Source of the DNA: Membranihabitans marinus
GTDB taxonomy: Bacteria > Bacteroidota > Bacteroidia > Chitinophagales > Saprospiraceae
Assembly: GCF_021729155.1 (NCBI RefSeq)
Contig: NZ_JAJQYA010000013.1
Location: forward strand, 1 to 64,000
DNA: 64,000 bases
Direction of reading: 5' to 3'
Shown here: one piece after another, positions 35,679-45,307 of the stretch
Layout: every line of letters begins with the position of its first letter
How positions within the stretch are numbered: the stretch's first letter is position 1
Made by a program: the position numbers and the translations under genes
Notes under the pieces: model-generated
The model's database searches: none
Told to the model about the DNA's origin: nothing
Seen by the model: the letters and a program-made list of their open reading frames with translations, nothing else

Positions 35679-37724
35679 TTAATGATCTAATTCGAACTCT
35701 TGTAATTTTTTAAAAAATAATTCTTCCGCTAAAAACTGCCAATCAAAATTGATAGATTGGTTGGCAAGGTGAACATGATGATCTGAATCCAATATATAAT
35801 CTTCTGGTTTGTTGAGAATTCTGGTCTTTGCATAAACCTCTTCAAACTGATGCCGGATTTTGTCAAACTCCCTACTTAGTTCTCCTATTTTTGATAGAGC
35901 TTGGCTTCTTTCATCGGGATTTTTCAATGAATCAGCTTCAGCAAGCATAACCAAAATCTTTGGAGGAAATCCAGCCATAGCATTTACTTGTCGATATATA
36001 TCCAAGTTGTAATGATTTCTCATCGCGACCGAATCCAATCTATTAATGTTTTTGGAGACTTTGTCACATATGAGGAGAATCTTTCGCGCTTCCTCAACCC
36101 GCTCACCATATTTTTCTGTCCACGAACCGGGGTTTTGTAAATCTGGTAATTCTATTACAGCTTTATCCATTGGCTGATCCATGGTTTTTAAATAATTTCT
36201 CTGATTTCCATTCAATAAAGCATTTTTCCAAAAGGCAACTGGTTTTTCCAATTCATCGATAAATGAATATGAATTATTATATCCATTGATCGAATACATC
36301 CTATGGCGATACACCGATTTGTATTCTTCTTTTGTCCTTTTATCACCAGCCCAAGAATATTCTGCAAATGCCAAAATACCTCTAAAATACAATTCGAAAT
36401 GGGGTGAATCATCATCCCAAAGTGTGAGAAACAATCCATCCAAATGGCTTTCTATAGAACTTTGAGCAAAGATTTTAATATTGTCGATATTGCTTTCATT
36501 CTGTGGCATCAACACCCATCTCGTTTGCCCTGCCGTAGCCCCTATGGCCTTTAATCCGTGAGCGGCATACCAATCCATTACCTTTCTATTGCCCGGTGCT
36601 TGGGGTGACATATAATTCCATCTCATGTAAACACAGTTTTTTGGGAATTCGTCTATAAAAGCCTCTAATTTCGGGCCGTTTACCTGCCAAAGACTATCCA
36701 CTTCTCGTTCGGTAACATCTGCCTTGTGAGTCGGATAATACAGATTTACTTGCTTTAGTGGCATATCATCCCATACTATAGGTATTCGATTGTGTTTCTC
36801 GGCAAAATCGGTTACCTTATTCAGCCAATGTAATTGTAATTCCAAACTCGATTTGCCACTATTTCTACCCGTTGTGTGAACTTCGTCACCGCCTACGTGT
36901 AAATATTGTCCGTGGGGTAGGGCTTCCATTGCTTCGCGGTATAAGTCAAACTGTACCTGGTAAGTTGCAGAATCCAAAGGATTAAATGCCCAATCGCTGT
37001 TTATGTCATCGCGTAAATGGAAATATTCTGGATGTTTAAGTATAAATGATGCATGACCTAGACCTTGTACCAATGGACTCATTTTAATGTTTTTGGTCAA
37101 AGCATAGGTACTCAATTTTAGCCATTCCTCCTTGGATAAGGCATCAGCACTCCCAATAAGAGGTTGACTTTTGTATTTCAATTTATCTTCTAATTCTACA
37201 ATGATGCCATTGATTTTGTACGATGCCAATCTATCAATAAGTTTATAGTAGTATTCCATCTTTTCCAGATGGTGTTTGACATCTAAATGTATGGGGCGGT
37301 ATGCCAACAAAGGATAATCTTCAATCATACATTCGGGTAAATATACCTTTTGCTCCTCAGCATCTTCTATTAATTGATTTAGGGTTTGAAAGCCGTAGAA
37401 AAGTCCAGCGCCATCCTTTGCTGTAATAGTGATTTTGTTTCCAAGGATCTTCATGGTATAACCTTCGGGGCGAATATCCATTGATGAATTCAATTCCAAA
37501 TTCAATACAGCATTACCAGCCGTTGTTTTAAGAATATCATTGGGGAGAAAATCGATTTCTTCCTCGGAATAATAACTTATTACATCGGTTTCCTTGAGAT
37601 CGCTTACCCCTGTCACTTCAAATTTTTGAGGGGATGGCAGTATTTCAAACCTTCCAATTTCTTTATTTTCCGAACAAGCCAATAAAATTATACTGGAGAA
37701 GAAGAGAATCAATACATTTCTCAT
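35679..37724 (-). CDS. GH20-like beta-N-acetylhexosaminidase lipoprotein
   Basis: The 681-residue lipoprotein (Cys17 in IILLACSEN) has a GH20b-type N-terminal domain (about 25-135; GAGLFYGFQTLNQLI) and a barrel with HVGGDEVH at 276-283. The Asp280-Glu281 pair is the catalytic dyad of GH20, which works through the substrate N-acetyl group. It should release terminal GlcNAc or GalNAc at the surface or in the periplasm. The C-terminal portion (about 490-681) is long and helical, unlike minimal hexosaminidases. Its position between sulfatases suggests sulfated hexosamine-containing glycans such as glycosaminoglycan or mucin-type material. Confidence 0.82.
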   Translation of the reverse strand: MRNVLILFFSSIILLACSENKEIGRFEILPSPQKFEVTGVSDLKETDVISYYSEEEIDFLPNDILKTTAGNAVLNLELNSSMDIRPEGYTMKILGNKITITAKDGAGLFYGFQTLNQLIEDAEEQKVYLPECMIEDYPLLAYRPIHLDVKHHLEKMEYYYKLIDRLASYKINGIIVELEDKLKYKSQPLIGSADALSKEEWLKLSTYALTKNIKMSPLVQGLGHASFILKHPEYFHLRDDINSDWAFNPLDSATYQVQFDLYREAMEALPHGQYLHVGGDEVHTTGRNSGKSSLELQLHWLNKVTDFAEKHNRIPIVWDDMPLKQVNLYYPTHKADVTEREVDSLWQVNGPKLEAFIDEFPKNCVYMRWNYMSPQAPGNRKVMDWYAAHGLKAIGATAGQTRWVLMPQNESNIDNIKIFAQSSIESHLDGLFLTLWDDDSPHFELYFRGILAFAEYSWAGDKRTKEEYKSVYRHRMYSINGYNNSYSFIDELEKPVAFWKNALLNGNQRNYLKTMDQPMDKAVIELPDLQNPGSWTEKYGERVEEARKILLICDKVSKNINRLDSVAMRNHYNLDIYRQVNAMAGFPPKILVMLAEADSLKNPDERSQALSKIGELSREFDKIRHQFEEVYAKTRILNKPEDYILDSDHHVHLANQSINFDWQFLAEELFFKKLQEFELDH

Positions 37725-37745
37725 TAATATTTATTTTTTGTTGTA

Positions 37746-37906
37746 ATACGAATTACATTTATAATTAACGGTAATCTTTCGATTTATTAGAAGTTTTACA
37801 TCGTTTAAAATACTCGCCGTAGCTACGGCTATGCCTGTGTTTTTAGCCTCGTCAAACTTCAAATACTCTCGAAATCTTTTCCGTCATTATAAAATGTAAT
37901 TCGTAT
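37746..37906. mobile_element. Small element with inverted termini, 160 bp
   Basis: It starts ATACGAATTACATTTATAATTAACGG and ends CCGTCATTATAAAATGTAATTCGTAT. The first about 40 bases and the last about 60 bases match those of the element at 51857-52136 closely, but the middle is different: a short hairpin with GCCGTAGCTACGGC. This shows a shared outer frame with a variable interior. Confidence 0.7.
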
Positions 37907-38380
37907 AACTAATATAGGGTTATTTCGACAATTGTTTTTAAATAATACAAAGGTTATGAACCGATGTGGAGTTTATATCTGTCATTTTGTAGGAATTTTT
38001 GCTAACACATTATTAGTCTTTACTACTACAGAATATGAAATACAATATCCTCTATCGCTATTTTTAATGCCCTTCACAAAATCCTGCCAGACCTAGGCCA
38101 ATATAGACTTGCCGATGGTACTATTTCTAGTATTGTCTACCAATGGTTTGATTTTTCTTAGACCAACCTATTTTAGGTTTATTTAATTATCTGAAAATCA
38201 TCAATATGTTGGGTTTTCATTACAGAAGATAAATATTTTCAATCCAATAATCTAACTTCATTGTTGAGTAATTCGTATAATATCATCTCAATTATACCGC
38301 GGTTTATAAATATGATATAATTATTTAAATAATTGATATTCAACACTTTTATTGCAAAGTATTTTTATTCTTTTAAAAAA
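37907..38380. other. Intergenic region downstream of the sulfatase trio
   Basis: About 470 bases, AT-rich, without an ORF. A lone copy of the terminus motif (GTAATTCGTATAATA) occurs at about 38270-38284, possibly the remnant of a lost element. No clear terminator for the sulfatase operon is visible. Confidence 0.4.
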
Positions 38381-39814
38381 TTATAAACCTAAGTCATTAT
38401 CTCTGACTTCTTTTAGTTTCTCCTTTAATAAGGATTTCATTTCTTTGACTACTTCTTGATAATGTGGGTTATAAGCTAAGTTGTTGAATTGTTTTTCATC
38501 GTATTCCATATCAAAAAGTTCCAAGCCTTTGCTTCCATCTTCTTTATAGGATATAAAAGCCCACTTTTCATTTCTAATAAGATACATTAATTCTCCTTTA
38601 TGTCTGGAAATCGAAAAAGCAAAATCGCGGACCTTTACCGTGGCATCATCTAAGGTAGTCACTAAACTTTTACCTTGTAAGTGGGGTGAATACTCCAGTC
38701 CAGCGAGTTCGGCAATGGTGGGATATAAGTCGATAAGCTCTGTAAAAGAATGGCATACACTAGGAGCTTTTCCCGGAACTTTGATAATGAGTGGAACTCG
38801 AACAGATTCTTCGTGAAGACTTACCTTCATCCAGAAACGGTGTTCTCCCAAATGAAATCCATGATCGGAAGTAAAAATAACAATGGTGTTGTCCTCTAAA
38901 CCCTCTTCTTTCAGTGTTTGCAAAACCTTGCCCACTTGTCGATCCATATAGGCAACAGAGGCGTAATAGCCTGCAATAGCTTTTTTCTCTTGCTCCGTAC
39001 TCATATTGGCATTTAAACTATTGACGTAATTGATGCCATTAGCAGGAATGTCGTCCCAGTCGTTGATTACTTGTGGAGGAAGGACCATTTCATCATGTGG
39101 ATAAGGGATGAAATCAGCTTTAGGGGCTACAAAGGGTACATGGGGACGAACAAAGCCAACGGCGAGAAAGAAGGGTTCGTCTTTGTGTTCTCGAATTAGA
39201 GCACTGGCTTTTTCAGCCGTCTTGCCATCGGAATGGGCTAAGTCATCTCCTTCACCTTTGACGATGGTCATTACATTGCCTCCTTTTCTTTCTATTTCTC
39301 CGTAGGGATTATTTTGAACAAGTTCTGCTTCTCCTTCTGCCATCCATTCTGGACCTTGGCTGTTGAATCGCTCCGTCCACGACAGTTCGTCGTCTTGTCC
39401 ATTTGAACCTTTTTCTATGTCAATGGGTACGCCCATATGATATATTTTACTGACTCTTGCGGTATAGTAGTCGTTGTCCTTAAAGAGTTGTGACCAAGAT
39501 GGACGTTGCCCCACCTTGTCTCTGCCACTTACATAGCCATAGGTGGTGGTAGCACTGGGATAATAGCCAAACATAAAAGACGCCCTTGAAGGACCACAAA
39601 CCGGATATTGGCAATAGGTTCTTGTATATCTAGTGCCCTCAGCAGCCAATTGGTCAATATTAGGAGTTCGACTGATTTTGTTTTCATAGGCGGATACAGC
39701 CGTAGTAGTGAGATCATCGGCGATAATAAATAGTACGTTGTATGGTTTATTGTTTTGAGCACTTGCGCTAAGTGAGATACAAAGTAATCCAAAGAATAAT
39801 AAATATCGAGACAT
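38381..39814 (-). CDS. S1-family sulfatase 2 (iduronate-2-sulfatase-like)
   Basis: The 477-residue enzyme has a signal peptide cut after SASAQ. NVLFIIADDL is the metal-binding start, and QYPVCGPSRASFMFGYYP carries the Cys73 formylglycine site. The two other metal-site signs are VGFVRPHVPFVAPKADF and IVIFTSDHGFHLGEHRFWMK, whose order is typical of iduronate-2-sulfatases (S1_7-like). It is third in a three-sulfatase operon; the gap to the upstream gene is 5 bases. The specific sugar is inferred from motifs only. Confidence 0.9.
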   Translation of the reverse strand: MSRYLLFFGLLCISLSASAQNNKPYNVLFIIADDLTTTAVSAYENKISRTPNIDQLAAEGTRYTRTYCQYPVCGPSRASFMFGYYPSATTTYGYVSGRDKVGQRPSWSQLFKDNDYYTARVSKIYHMGVPIDIEKGSNGQDDELSWTERFNSQGPEWMAEGEAELVQNNPYGEIERKGGNVMTIVKGEGDDLAHSDGKTAEKASALIREHKDEPFFLAVGFVRPHVPFVAPKADFIPYPHDEMVLPPQVINDWDDIPANGINYVNSLNANMSTEQEKKAIAGYYASVAYMDRQVGKVLQTLKEEGLEDNTIVIFTSDHGFHLGEHRFWMKVSLHEESVRVPLIIKVPGKAPSVCHSFTELIDLYPTIAELAGLEYSPHLQGKSLVTTLDDATVKVRDFAFSISRHKGELMYLIRNEKWAFISYKEDGSKGLELFDMEYDEKQFNNLAYNPHYQEVVKEMKSLLKEKLKEVRDNDLGL

Positions 39815-39819
39815 TAATG

Positions 39820-41127
39820 CTATTTTAAAGAGTCAAGTTTTAATTTTAAATTATCAATTACAGATTTTTCTGAAGGTGGAATATCGGTAATTTTTAATGG
39901 ATATTTTTCATAAAGATCGTTTTCTAAATCATAAATAGAGCCATCGCCATAGATCTTCCAATGGGTATTGTATATAAAACGACTGGGTTTAAACTTGCCC
40001 CAATGTGGATCATAAGAGCAAAAAATCCATTCTCGATTATGTGGGCTATCAGGATCTTTTAAGTTATCAATAAAACTAATGCCGTCGAGGTCATCGCCTG
40101 AAGCCGAAGATTGAATCAAGTCGAGAAAACTAGGTAAAAAGTCCGTAAAATCAACCAGTCTTTCATTGACCTGACCTGGATCTATGCTGCCCGGCCAATG
40201 TGCTATCATGGGAACATGGGTGCCTAAGTCATTGGTATATCCTTTATTGCCCCTAAGTTTTTGACCTCTATTTATAGAGATTACATCTCTATCGGTACCA
40301 TTGTCCCCTATGAAAAGGATTAAGGTATTGGAGCTCAAATTTAAGGTTTCTACCCGGTCGACAATCCGCCCCACTATATCGTCCATATACCTTACCATGG
40401 CAGAAAAATGAGTGGTGTCGTTGACTTTCTCATCACCATTATTGTAGTTTTTACTAAATGGTGTGGGTTCAAATGGATCGTGAACCAAGGTCATTGGGTA
40501 ATAAACGAAAAAAGGCTCTTCCTGGTGATCTGTTATAAAGTCTTCAATGTATTCGGTAAACAGGTCTGGCCCATAGGATTTGGGGTAAAGTTTGATTTCG
40601 CCTTCGCTATTCTCCAAGGTAGGATTGCCATATCGGTAGCCTCGGTCTTTGACCTGCCACAAAAGATATTTATCAAATCCGGCTTCTTTGGGCAGACTGC
40701 CCGTTCTACCCCCTGCCAATTCCTGTTGTTTTTGATTGCCGTACAACTGCCATTTTCCAACGATACATGTGCTGTAGCCCGCTTCCTTAAAATAATGACC
40801 AAAGGTCTTTTCATTGGGATCTAAGAGGCCAAATCCTATATAGTTTCTGAAATTGTATTTGCCTGTCATTATCTGTACTCGAGAAGGCGTACATAACGGG
40901 GTAGAATGACAGTTTTCGAATATCATACCTTCTCTTGCCAATCGATTGATATGAGGGGTGAAATTGGAATTATTGCCATAACATTCTAATACTTCTCTAC
41001 CCAAGTCATCGGCCATAATAAGGATAACATTGGGTCGATCCTGACTGTAGAGATTAAGAGCCCAGCAGAGTAAAAGGATAATCATCTTTACTTTGCTACA
41101 AAAAATACACTTTTCTAATTTTCGCAT
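39820..41127 (-). CDS. S1-family sulfatase 3
   Basis: The 435-residue enzyme has a long N-terminal segment before the hydrophobic stretch MIILLLCWALNLYSQ, so an alternative start at the second Met (41085) is likely and would give a normal signal peptide. NVILIMADDLG starts the metal site, and STPLCTPSRVQIMTGKYN carries the formylglycine Cys79. TLILFIGDNGTDRD is the distal metal motif. It lies 11 bases downstream of sulfatase 4 and 5 upstream of sulfatase 2. Confidence 0.9.
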   Translation of the reverse strand: MRKLEKCIFCSKVKMIILLLCWALNLYSQDRPNVILIMADDLGREVLECYGNNSNFTPHINRLAREGMIFENCHSTPLCTPSRVQIMTGKYNFRNYIGFGLLDPNEKTFGHYFKEAGYSTCIVGKWQLYGNQKQQELAGGRTGSLPKEAGFDKYLLWQVKDRGYRYGNPTLENSEGEIKLYPKSYGPDLFTEYIEDFITDHQEEPFFVYYPMTLVHDPFEPTPFSKNYNNGDEKVNDTTHFSAMVRYMDDIVGRIVDRVETLNLSSNTLILFIGDNGTDRDVISINRGQKLRGNKGYTNDLGTHVPMIAHWPGSIDPGQVNERLVDFTDFLPSFLDLIQSSASGDDLDGISFIDNLKDPDSPHNREWIFCSYDPHWGKFKPSRFIYNTHWKIYGDGSIYDLENDLYEKYPLKITDIPPSEKSVIDNLKLKLDSLK

Positions 41128-41138
41128 TGGGGACTGAT

Positions 41139-42461
41139 TTAATTTTTTGAGCTAATAACTCCATCTGTTTTAATAATCAAGGCTTCTAACTCTTTAACTT
41201 TTTCTGGAAATAGGGGAGCCAGATTGTTTTCTTCATCGATGTCTTTTGATAAGTCGTACAGCGCTTTTTCAAATGTTCCATCTCGTTTAGCAACCCATCC
41301 CCTGCTCTTTTTTATGTGGAGTTTCCATTTTCCATATCTAATGGCCTCTACTTCTCCATTTCTGGCATAGTAGAGGAATGGATAATCTTCCAATTGGTCT
41401 TGGCTGGGGTTTTTGAGTAGGGACAATATATTATGTCCGTCATTGTTGTGAGTACTTGTGGAATCCAAAATATGAGCAAATGTGGGAAAAAGATCCAAGG
41501 TCGATGTCATAGATTTTATAGTATGGTTTGCCGGTATGTGTTTGGGCCAGGTGATGATGCAGGGTACTCTTTGACCGCCTTCCCAGGTTTCCGCTTTTTG
41601 GCCTCGCAGTTCTCCAGCAGAACCGTCTACCCTCAAGACTGGACCATTGTCAGAGGTAAATACAACAATTGTGTTTTCAAATATTCCTTCTTCCTTTAGT
41701 GTTTTAACGATTTGTCCCATGCTCCAATCCAATTCCATGATGACATCTCCGTATAATCCGAGTTCGCTTTTGCCTTCAAATGCTTCGGAAACGTATAATG
41801 GCAAGTGGGGCATGTTGTGAGCAAGGTAGATGAAAAACGGTTTTCCGTCTCTGTTCTTTATTTGAGCAATGGTTTCTTCCGTATATCTTTTGGTTAAATA
41901 TCGTTGGTCTGGATCGTCTTCTATTTTTGTTTGATTTCTGTACATGGGCAATGGAGGAGCTTGAAAATCAATGCGTTTGTAATAATGATTGTTCATGTCA
42001 TTGCTATAGGGTACGCCAAAAAAATGATCGAAACCGTGTTGATTGGGCATATATTGAGGCAAGTGACCCAGATGCCATTTGCCTATACAGGAGGTGGTAT
42101 ATCCGTGGTCTTTGAATAATTCAGCCATGGTGTATGTTGATGTATCCAATCCATTCTGAGAATACGGAAATAATACTGCTTCGTGAAGGTCCAATCTTTT
42201 GGGGTATTTGCCGGTGAGTAAACCCGCCCTCGATGGTGTACATACGGTTGCAGGCACATAAAATTCGGTAAATTTTAAACCCAATTCAGCTAGGCTGTCG
42301 AGGTGAGGAGTGGTATATCCTTTGGCGCCATAAGTGCCAATATCCCCATATCCTAGGTCGTCCACAAAGAACACTATGACGTTGGGCTTGTCGGTATTTT
42401 CATTTGTTTTTTTACATTGAAAGAAGGTGAGGATTAGAATGGCGAATAATAAGTATCTCAT
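41139..42461 (-). CDS. S1-family sulfatase 4 (arylsulfatase-like lipoprotein)
   Basis: I chose the start at the second Met, 42461, because MRYLLFAILILTFFQCKK is a proper lipoprotein signal with Cys16; the longer frame adds ten residues. NVIVFFVDDLGYGDIGTYG is the metal site, and PATVCTPSRAGLLTGKYP has formylglycine Cys74. TIVVFTSDNGP is the distal site. It heads the three-sulfatase operon. The arylsulfatase-A-like start suggests removal of sulfate from a galacto- or hexosamine-type sugar, unproved. Confidence 0.92.
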   Translation of the reverse strand: MRYLLFAILILTFFQCKKTNENTDKPNVIVFFVDDLGYGDIGTYGAKGYTTPHLDSLAELGLKFTEFYVPATVCTPSRAGLLTGKYPKRLDLHEAVLFPYSQNGLDTSTYTMAELFKDHGYTTSCIGKWHLGHLPQYMPNQHGFDHFFGVPYSNDMNNHYYKRIDFQAPPLPMYRNQTKIEDDPDQRYLTKRYTEETIAQIKNRDGKPFFIYLAHNMPHLPLYVSEAFEGKSELGLYGDVIMELDWSMGQIVKTLKEEGIFENTIVVFTSDNGPVLRVDGSAGELRGQKAETWEGGQRVPCIITWPKHIPANHTIKSMTSTLDLFPTFAHILDSTSTHNNDGHNILSLLKNPSQDQLEDYPFLYYARNGEVEAIRYGKWKLHIKKSRGWVAKRDGTFEKALYDLSKDIDEENNLAPLFPEKVKELEALIIKTDGVISSKN

Positions 42462-42491
42462 ATGGTTTGGTTTCTTGAATTTAAGAATCAT

Positions 42492-43205
42492 AAAATAACA
42501 AATAATTAAAAAACAACCTATAAAATTTTAGTGCAACTACTATTTCACAGTTGAAATGCCTTACATAAAATGGAAAAACGGTGAATAGAATTGCAGATAG
42601 GTCTGTTTTGTAGAGGATAAACCATAGAATATTACCTCCCTTCCTAGTTCTAGTTAATGGGCTCAGTTATGACTTTTCTCTTATTGATGGGATACATGGT
42701 TTTCTATTTATATTGGTTAATTCTAGGTGATACTCTGTTGTGAGTTACAGAAAATAGTAGACCATGGGCAATCGTTTAGGTTCCTAAATGTTGCTGGAAA
42801 TATTTTAAATTTAAATATTTCTCAAGAGGTCTTATCTAAAATTATATGTGGATAGTGTTAGTTTGTCTATAGTAAAATATTAAAAATATGTTAATATGCC
42901 ATTAGGTTTATTCTTTGTATGATTTATATCAAATACAAAGCAATGTACTTTTAATGTGTTGATATTCATGATGTAATCCGAAAATTATTAGTCCTGTGTC
43001 AATGTGTTTTAAGAGGAGGTATTTACTTTTATATCCATTTTTGATTTTAAATTATTGGAGAAATATTGAGTTTATCGTTGGTTATCATTTTTTCAATAAT
43101 ATTTGATTAGTTTTGACAAATTTGTCGCTTTAGACTATTTTAAAGATGAATTTTCAAAAATTACTGAATAGGTAGTTTTTAAGCGAGAATATAAAATATA
43201 TAATA
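42492..43205. other. Divergent promoter region between sulfatase operon and asnA
   Basis: About 710 AT-rich bases. No ORF of note. A small inverted repeat (CTTTGTAT / ATACAAAG around a 12-base loop) lies at about 42913-42940. Both flanking genes are transcribed away from here, so it should hold promoters for both, but no exact phylum-type box pair was found. Confidence 0.4.
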
Positions 43206-44210
43206 GTGAATAGGAATATTTTGGAAACCGAGGAAGCAATTTCCTTCGTAAAGGATACTTTTTCTTCTAATTTAAGTGATGCTTTGGGCTTGGTACGCGT
43301 ATCATCACCTATAATGGTCTTGGATGGAACCGGGGTAAATGATGACTTAAATGGAGTGGAGCGATGTGTAACATTTCCCGTTAAACAAATGAATGACCAG
43401 AGGGCCGTGATTGTCAATTCATTGGCAAAATGGAAGCGAATTCGTTTAATGGAATTGGGGATAGAAGTGGATCGTGGAATTCTAACCGATATGAGGGCAA
43501 TCCGACCTGATGAAGACTATAGTCCTATACACTCAATATATGTAGATCAATGGGATTGGGAGAAAAATATGGATCCCCAACACCGGAATTTGGCAACTTT
43601 AAAGGCCCATGTCAATGGTATTTATAATTCCATATTGAAAACCGAATCAGCTATAGCGGATAAATATTCTGATATTGCGCCGATACTGCCTCAAGAGATA
43701 AGATTTATCCACGCCGAGGAATTGCTACAGCGCTATCCCAACAAAAGTCCTAAGGAAAGGGAAAATGCGGTAGCAAAAGAGTATGGTGCTGTCTTTATCA
43801 TGGGCATTGGTGGCCCATTGAGCAATGCTGAAATACACGATGGTAGGGCTCCTGATTACGACGATTGGAGTTCAGAAAATGAAGATGGGTATCGCGGTTT
43901 GAACGGAGATTTATTGGTGTGGAATCCGGTATTGAATAGTGGATTGGAATTGTCTTCAATGGGTATTCGAGTGGATGCTAAGAGTTTGGAACGCCAATTG
44001 ACCATGAGGGGTGATGAGGCTCGAAAGCAACTCTTTTTTCATCAAATGGTATTGGGTGAAAAAATACCTCAAAGTATAGGAGGAGGAATTGGACAATCTC
44101 GTATGTGTATGTATTTATTGAGAAAACAACATATTGGAGAAGTGCAAGTAAGTGTGTGGCCCGATGAGGTAATTGAGCAAAGTCGAACTGCTGGAATTCA
44201 ATTGTTATAG
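43206..44210 (+). CDS. asnA: Aspartate-ammonia ligase AsnA
   Basis: It makes asparagine from aspartate and ammonia with ATP. The 334-residue length is near the 330 of enterobacterial AsnA. It has the class-II aaRS-like core signs NDDLNGVERCVTFPVK, LTDMRAIRPDED, SIYVDQWDWEK and the C-terminal SIGGGIGQSRMCMYLL. The first codon is GTG; no better ATG exists nearby. It is a single gene facing a minus-strand transposase-like gene. Confidence 0.95.
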   Translation: MNRNILETEEAISFVKDTFSSNLSDALGLVRVSSPIMVLDGTGVNDDLNGVERCVTFPVKQMNDQRAVIVNSLAKWKRIRLMELGIEVDRGILTDMRAIRPDEDYSPIHSIYVDQWDWEKNMDPQHRNLATLKAHVNGIYNSILKTESAIADKYSDIAPILPQEIRFIHAEELLQRYPNKSPKERENAVAKEYGAVFIMGIGGPLSNAEIHDGRAPDYDDWSSENEDGYRGLNGDLLVWNPVLNSGLELSSMGIRVDAKSLERQLTMRGDEARKQLFFHQMVLGEKIPQSIGGGIGQSRMCMYLLRKQHIGEVQVSVWPDEVIEQSRTAGIQLL

Positions 44211-44306
44211 GATATTGTCTTTGTAACTATATTCGGTTTTGATTTTCTAGGTAAAGAAGAAATGGTTTGATATTTCCCTTACAGGGGAATGTGGTATTAC
44301 ATATTC

Positions 44307-45197
44307 TTATGGTGAAAACTGATCTTGTATTGTAGAGTCGCGCTGCATCATTCTTTTCAATAAGATTTGAAAAGGATCTTCAATAGACCTGTGATGGTTG
44401 TACCGGTAGCAGTATTCAAAAAGATATTTTTGTAGAATTTTGTTTTTGCCCGGGATGTTGCGCAACCAATGATTAATGGCCGGAGTTAAATCATCGGCAT
44501 GGCTAGGGAAGTAATTTTCTATTTCGTCTTCCACAATGTATTCATAACTGAAGTCAGACTTTGTGTGGTTTTGATAAATTAAATCCATAGAAAAAACCGC
44601 ATCGTCATCGATGTAATGCTGGATAAAATTCGTCAAAGTAGATTTGTCGATTTTGTCGGTATATATGCCTTGTATTCTATTAATCTTACCTTCTTTTTTT
44701 TCCATGGCCATTAAAATGGTTTTCTTTTCCAAACTCGGTTTACGTTGATCCTTATAATTTTTTACCGTAATGGGATACAGGTTTATTTCTACTGCACCAT
44801 TTAATTTGTCAGCATGGAGAAATGGCTCCATGGCTAGTTTTACCTTTTGGATAAAGTGCCAAACTGTTTTTTGTCTGAGTTGTAAACTTTTACTTAAATC
44901 GGTTGAATGAATTCCATAGGGTTGAGAGGCAACGGAATAGACAATATAAAAAGCCTTTTGTAAACTAAATTTTACCTTGTGAAATAAGGTATTGGCTGTT
45001 GGCGATTGTACGTATCCACATGCGGTACAACGTCTATCATATTTTTTCACTCCTCCACAATACTTTTTACGATTACATCGGATGCAATGGAATCCTTTTT
45101 CCCATTTTTCATAAAATAAGTGCTTGAGACAGGATTCATCATTAGGATACTGATCTATAAACTGATCAAATAAAAGTAGAATGTTATTTGATTCCAT
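44307..45197 (-). CDS. IS1595-type transposase-like protein lacking its catalytic acids
   Basis: The protein (296 residues from the ATG at 45197; a TTG nine bases upstream is less likely) follows the IS1595/ISXO2 layout: a zinc ribbon with CIRCNRKKYC and CTACGY (about 36-60), a helix-turn-helix region (SLQLRQKTVWHFIQKVKLAM), and a remnant of the DDE domain. The first motif, normally VEVDETYIGG, reads VEINLYPI here. The last motif, normally a Glu before the final Arg-rich helix, is also lost (TPAINHWLRNI). The frame is intact, so it may be a domesticated DNA-binding protein. An inverted repeat (45203-45234) sits right at its start. No terminal repeats of an insertion sequence were seen. Confidence 0.75.
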   Translation of the reverse strand: MESNNILLLFDQFIDQYPNDESCLKHLFYEKWEKGFHCIRCNRKKYCGGVKKYDRRCTACGYVQSPTANTLFHKVKFSLQKAFYIVYSVASQPYGIHSTDLSKSLQLRQKTVWHFIQKVKLAMEPFLHADKLNGAVEINLYPITVKNYKDQRKPSLEKKTILMAMEKKEGKINRIQGIYTDKIDKSTLTNFIQHYIDDDAVFSMDLIYQNHTKSDFSYEYIVEDEIENYFPSHADDLTPAINHWLRNIPGKNKILQKYLFEYCYRYNHHRSIEDPFQILLKRMMQRDSTIQDQFSP

Positions 45198-45202
45198 TTT
45201 GG

Positions 45203-45234
45203 ACAATATTTCAATTAATATAATGAAATATTGT
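45203..45234. promoter_or_regulatory. Inverted repeat at the transposase-like gene start
   Basis: ACAATATTTCA and TGAAATATTGT, an 11-bp perfect inverted repeat with a 10-base AT loop, just upstream of the ATG. It could be an operator or a cruciform site. Function is inferred. Confidence 0.55.
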
Positions 45235-45307
45235 TAGATTGTCAAAATATTATGATTTATAATAGAAACTTAGGCGATGTGTTCTAATAAATTCAATTTT
45301 TTGGTAA

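Noticed and set aside
42913-42940. Terminator-like inverted repeat
   Set aside because: An 8-bp AT stem with a 12-base loop and no T tract is too weak to call.
44307-45206. Active insertion sequence
   Set aside because: The catalytic DDE motif is lost and no terminal inverted repeats or target duplications were seen around the gene.
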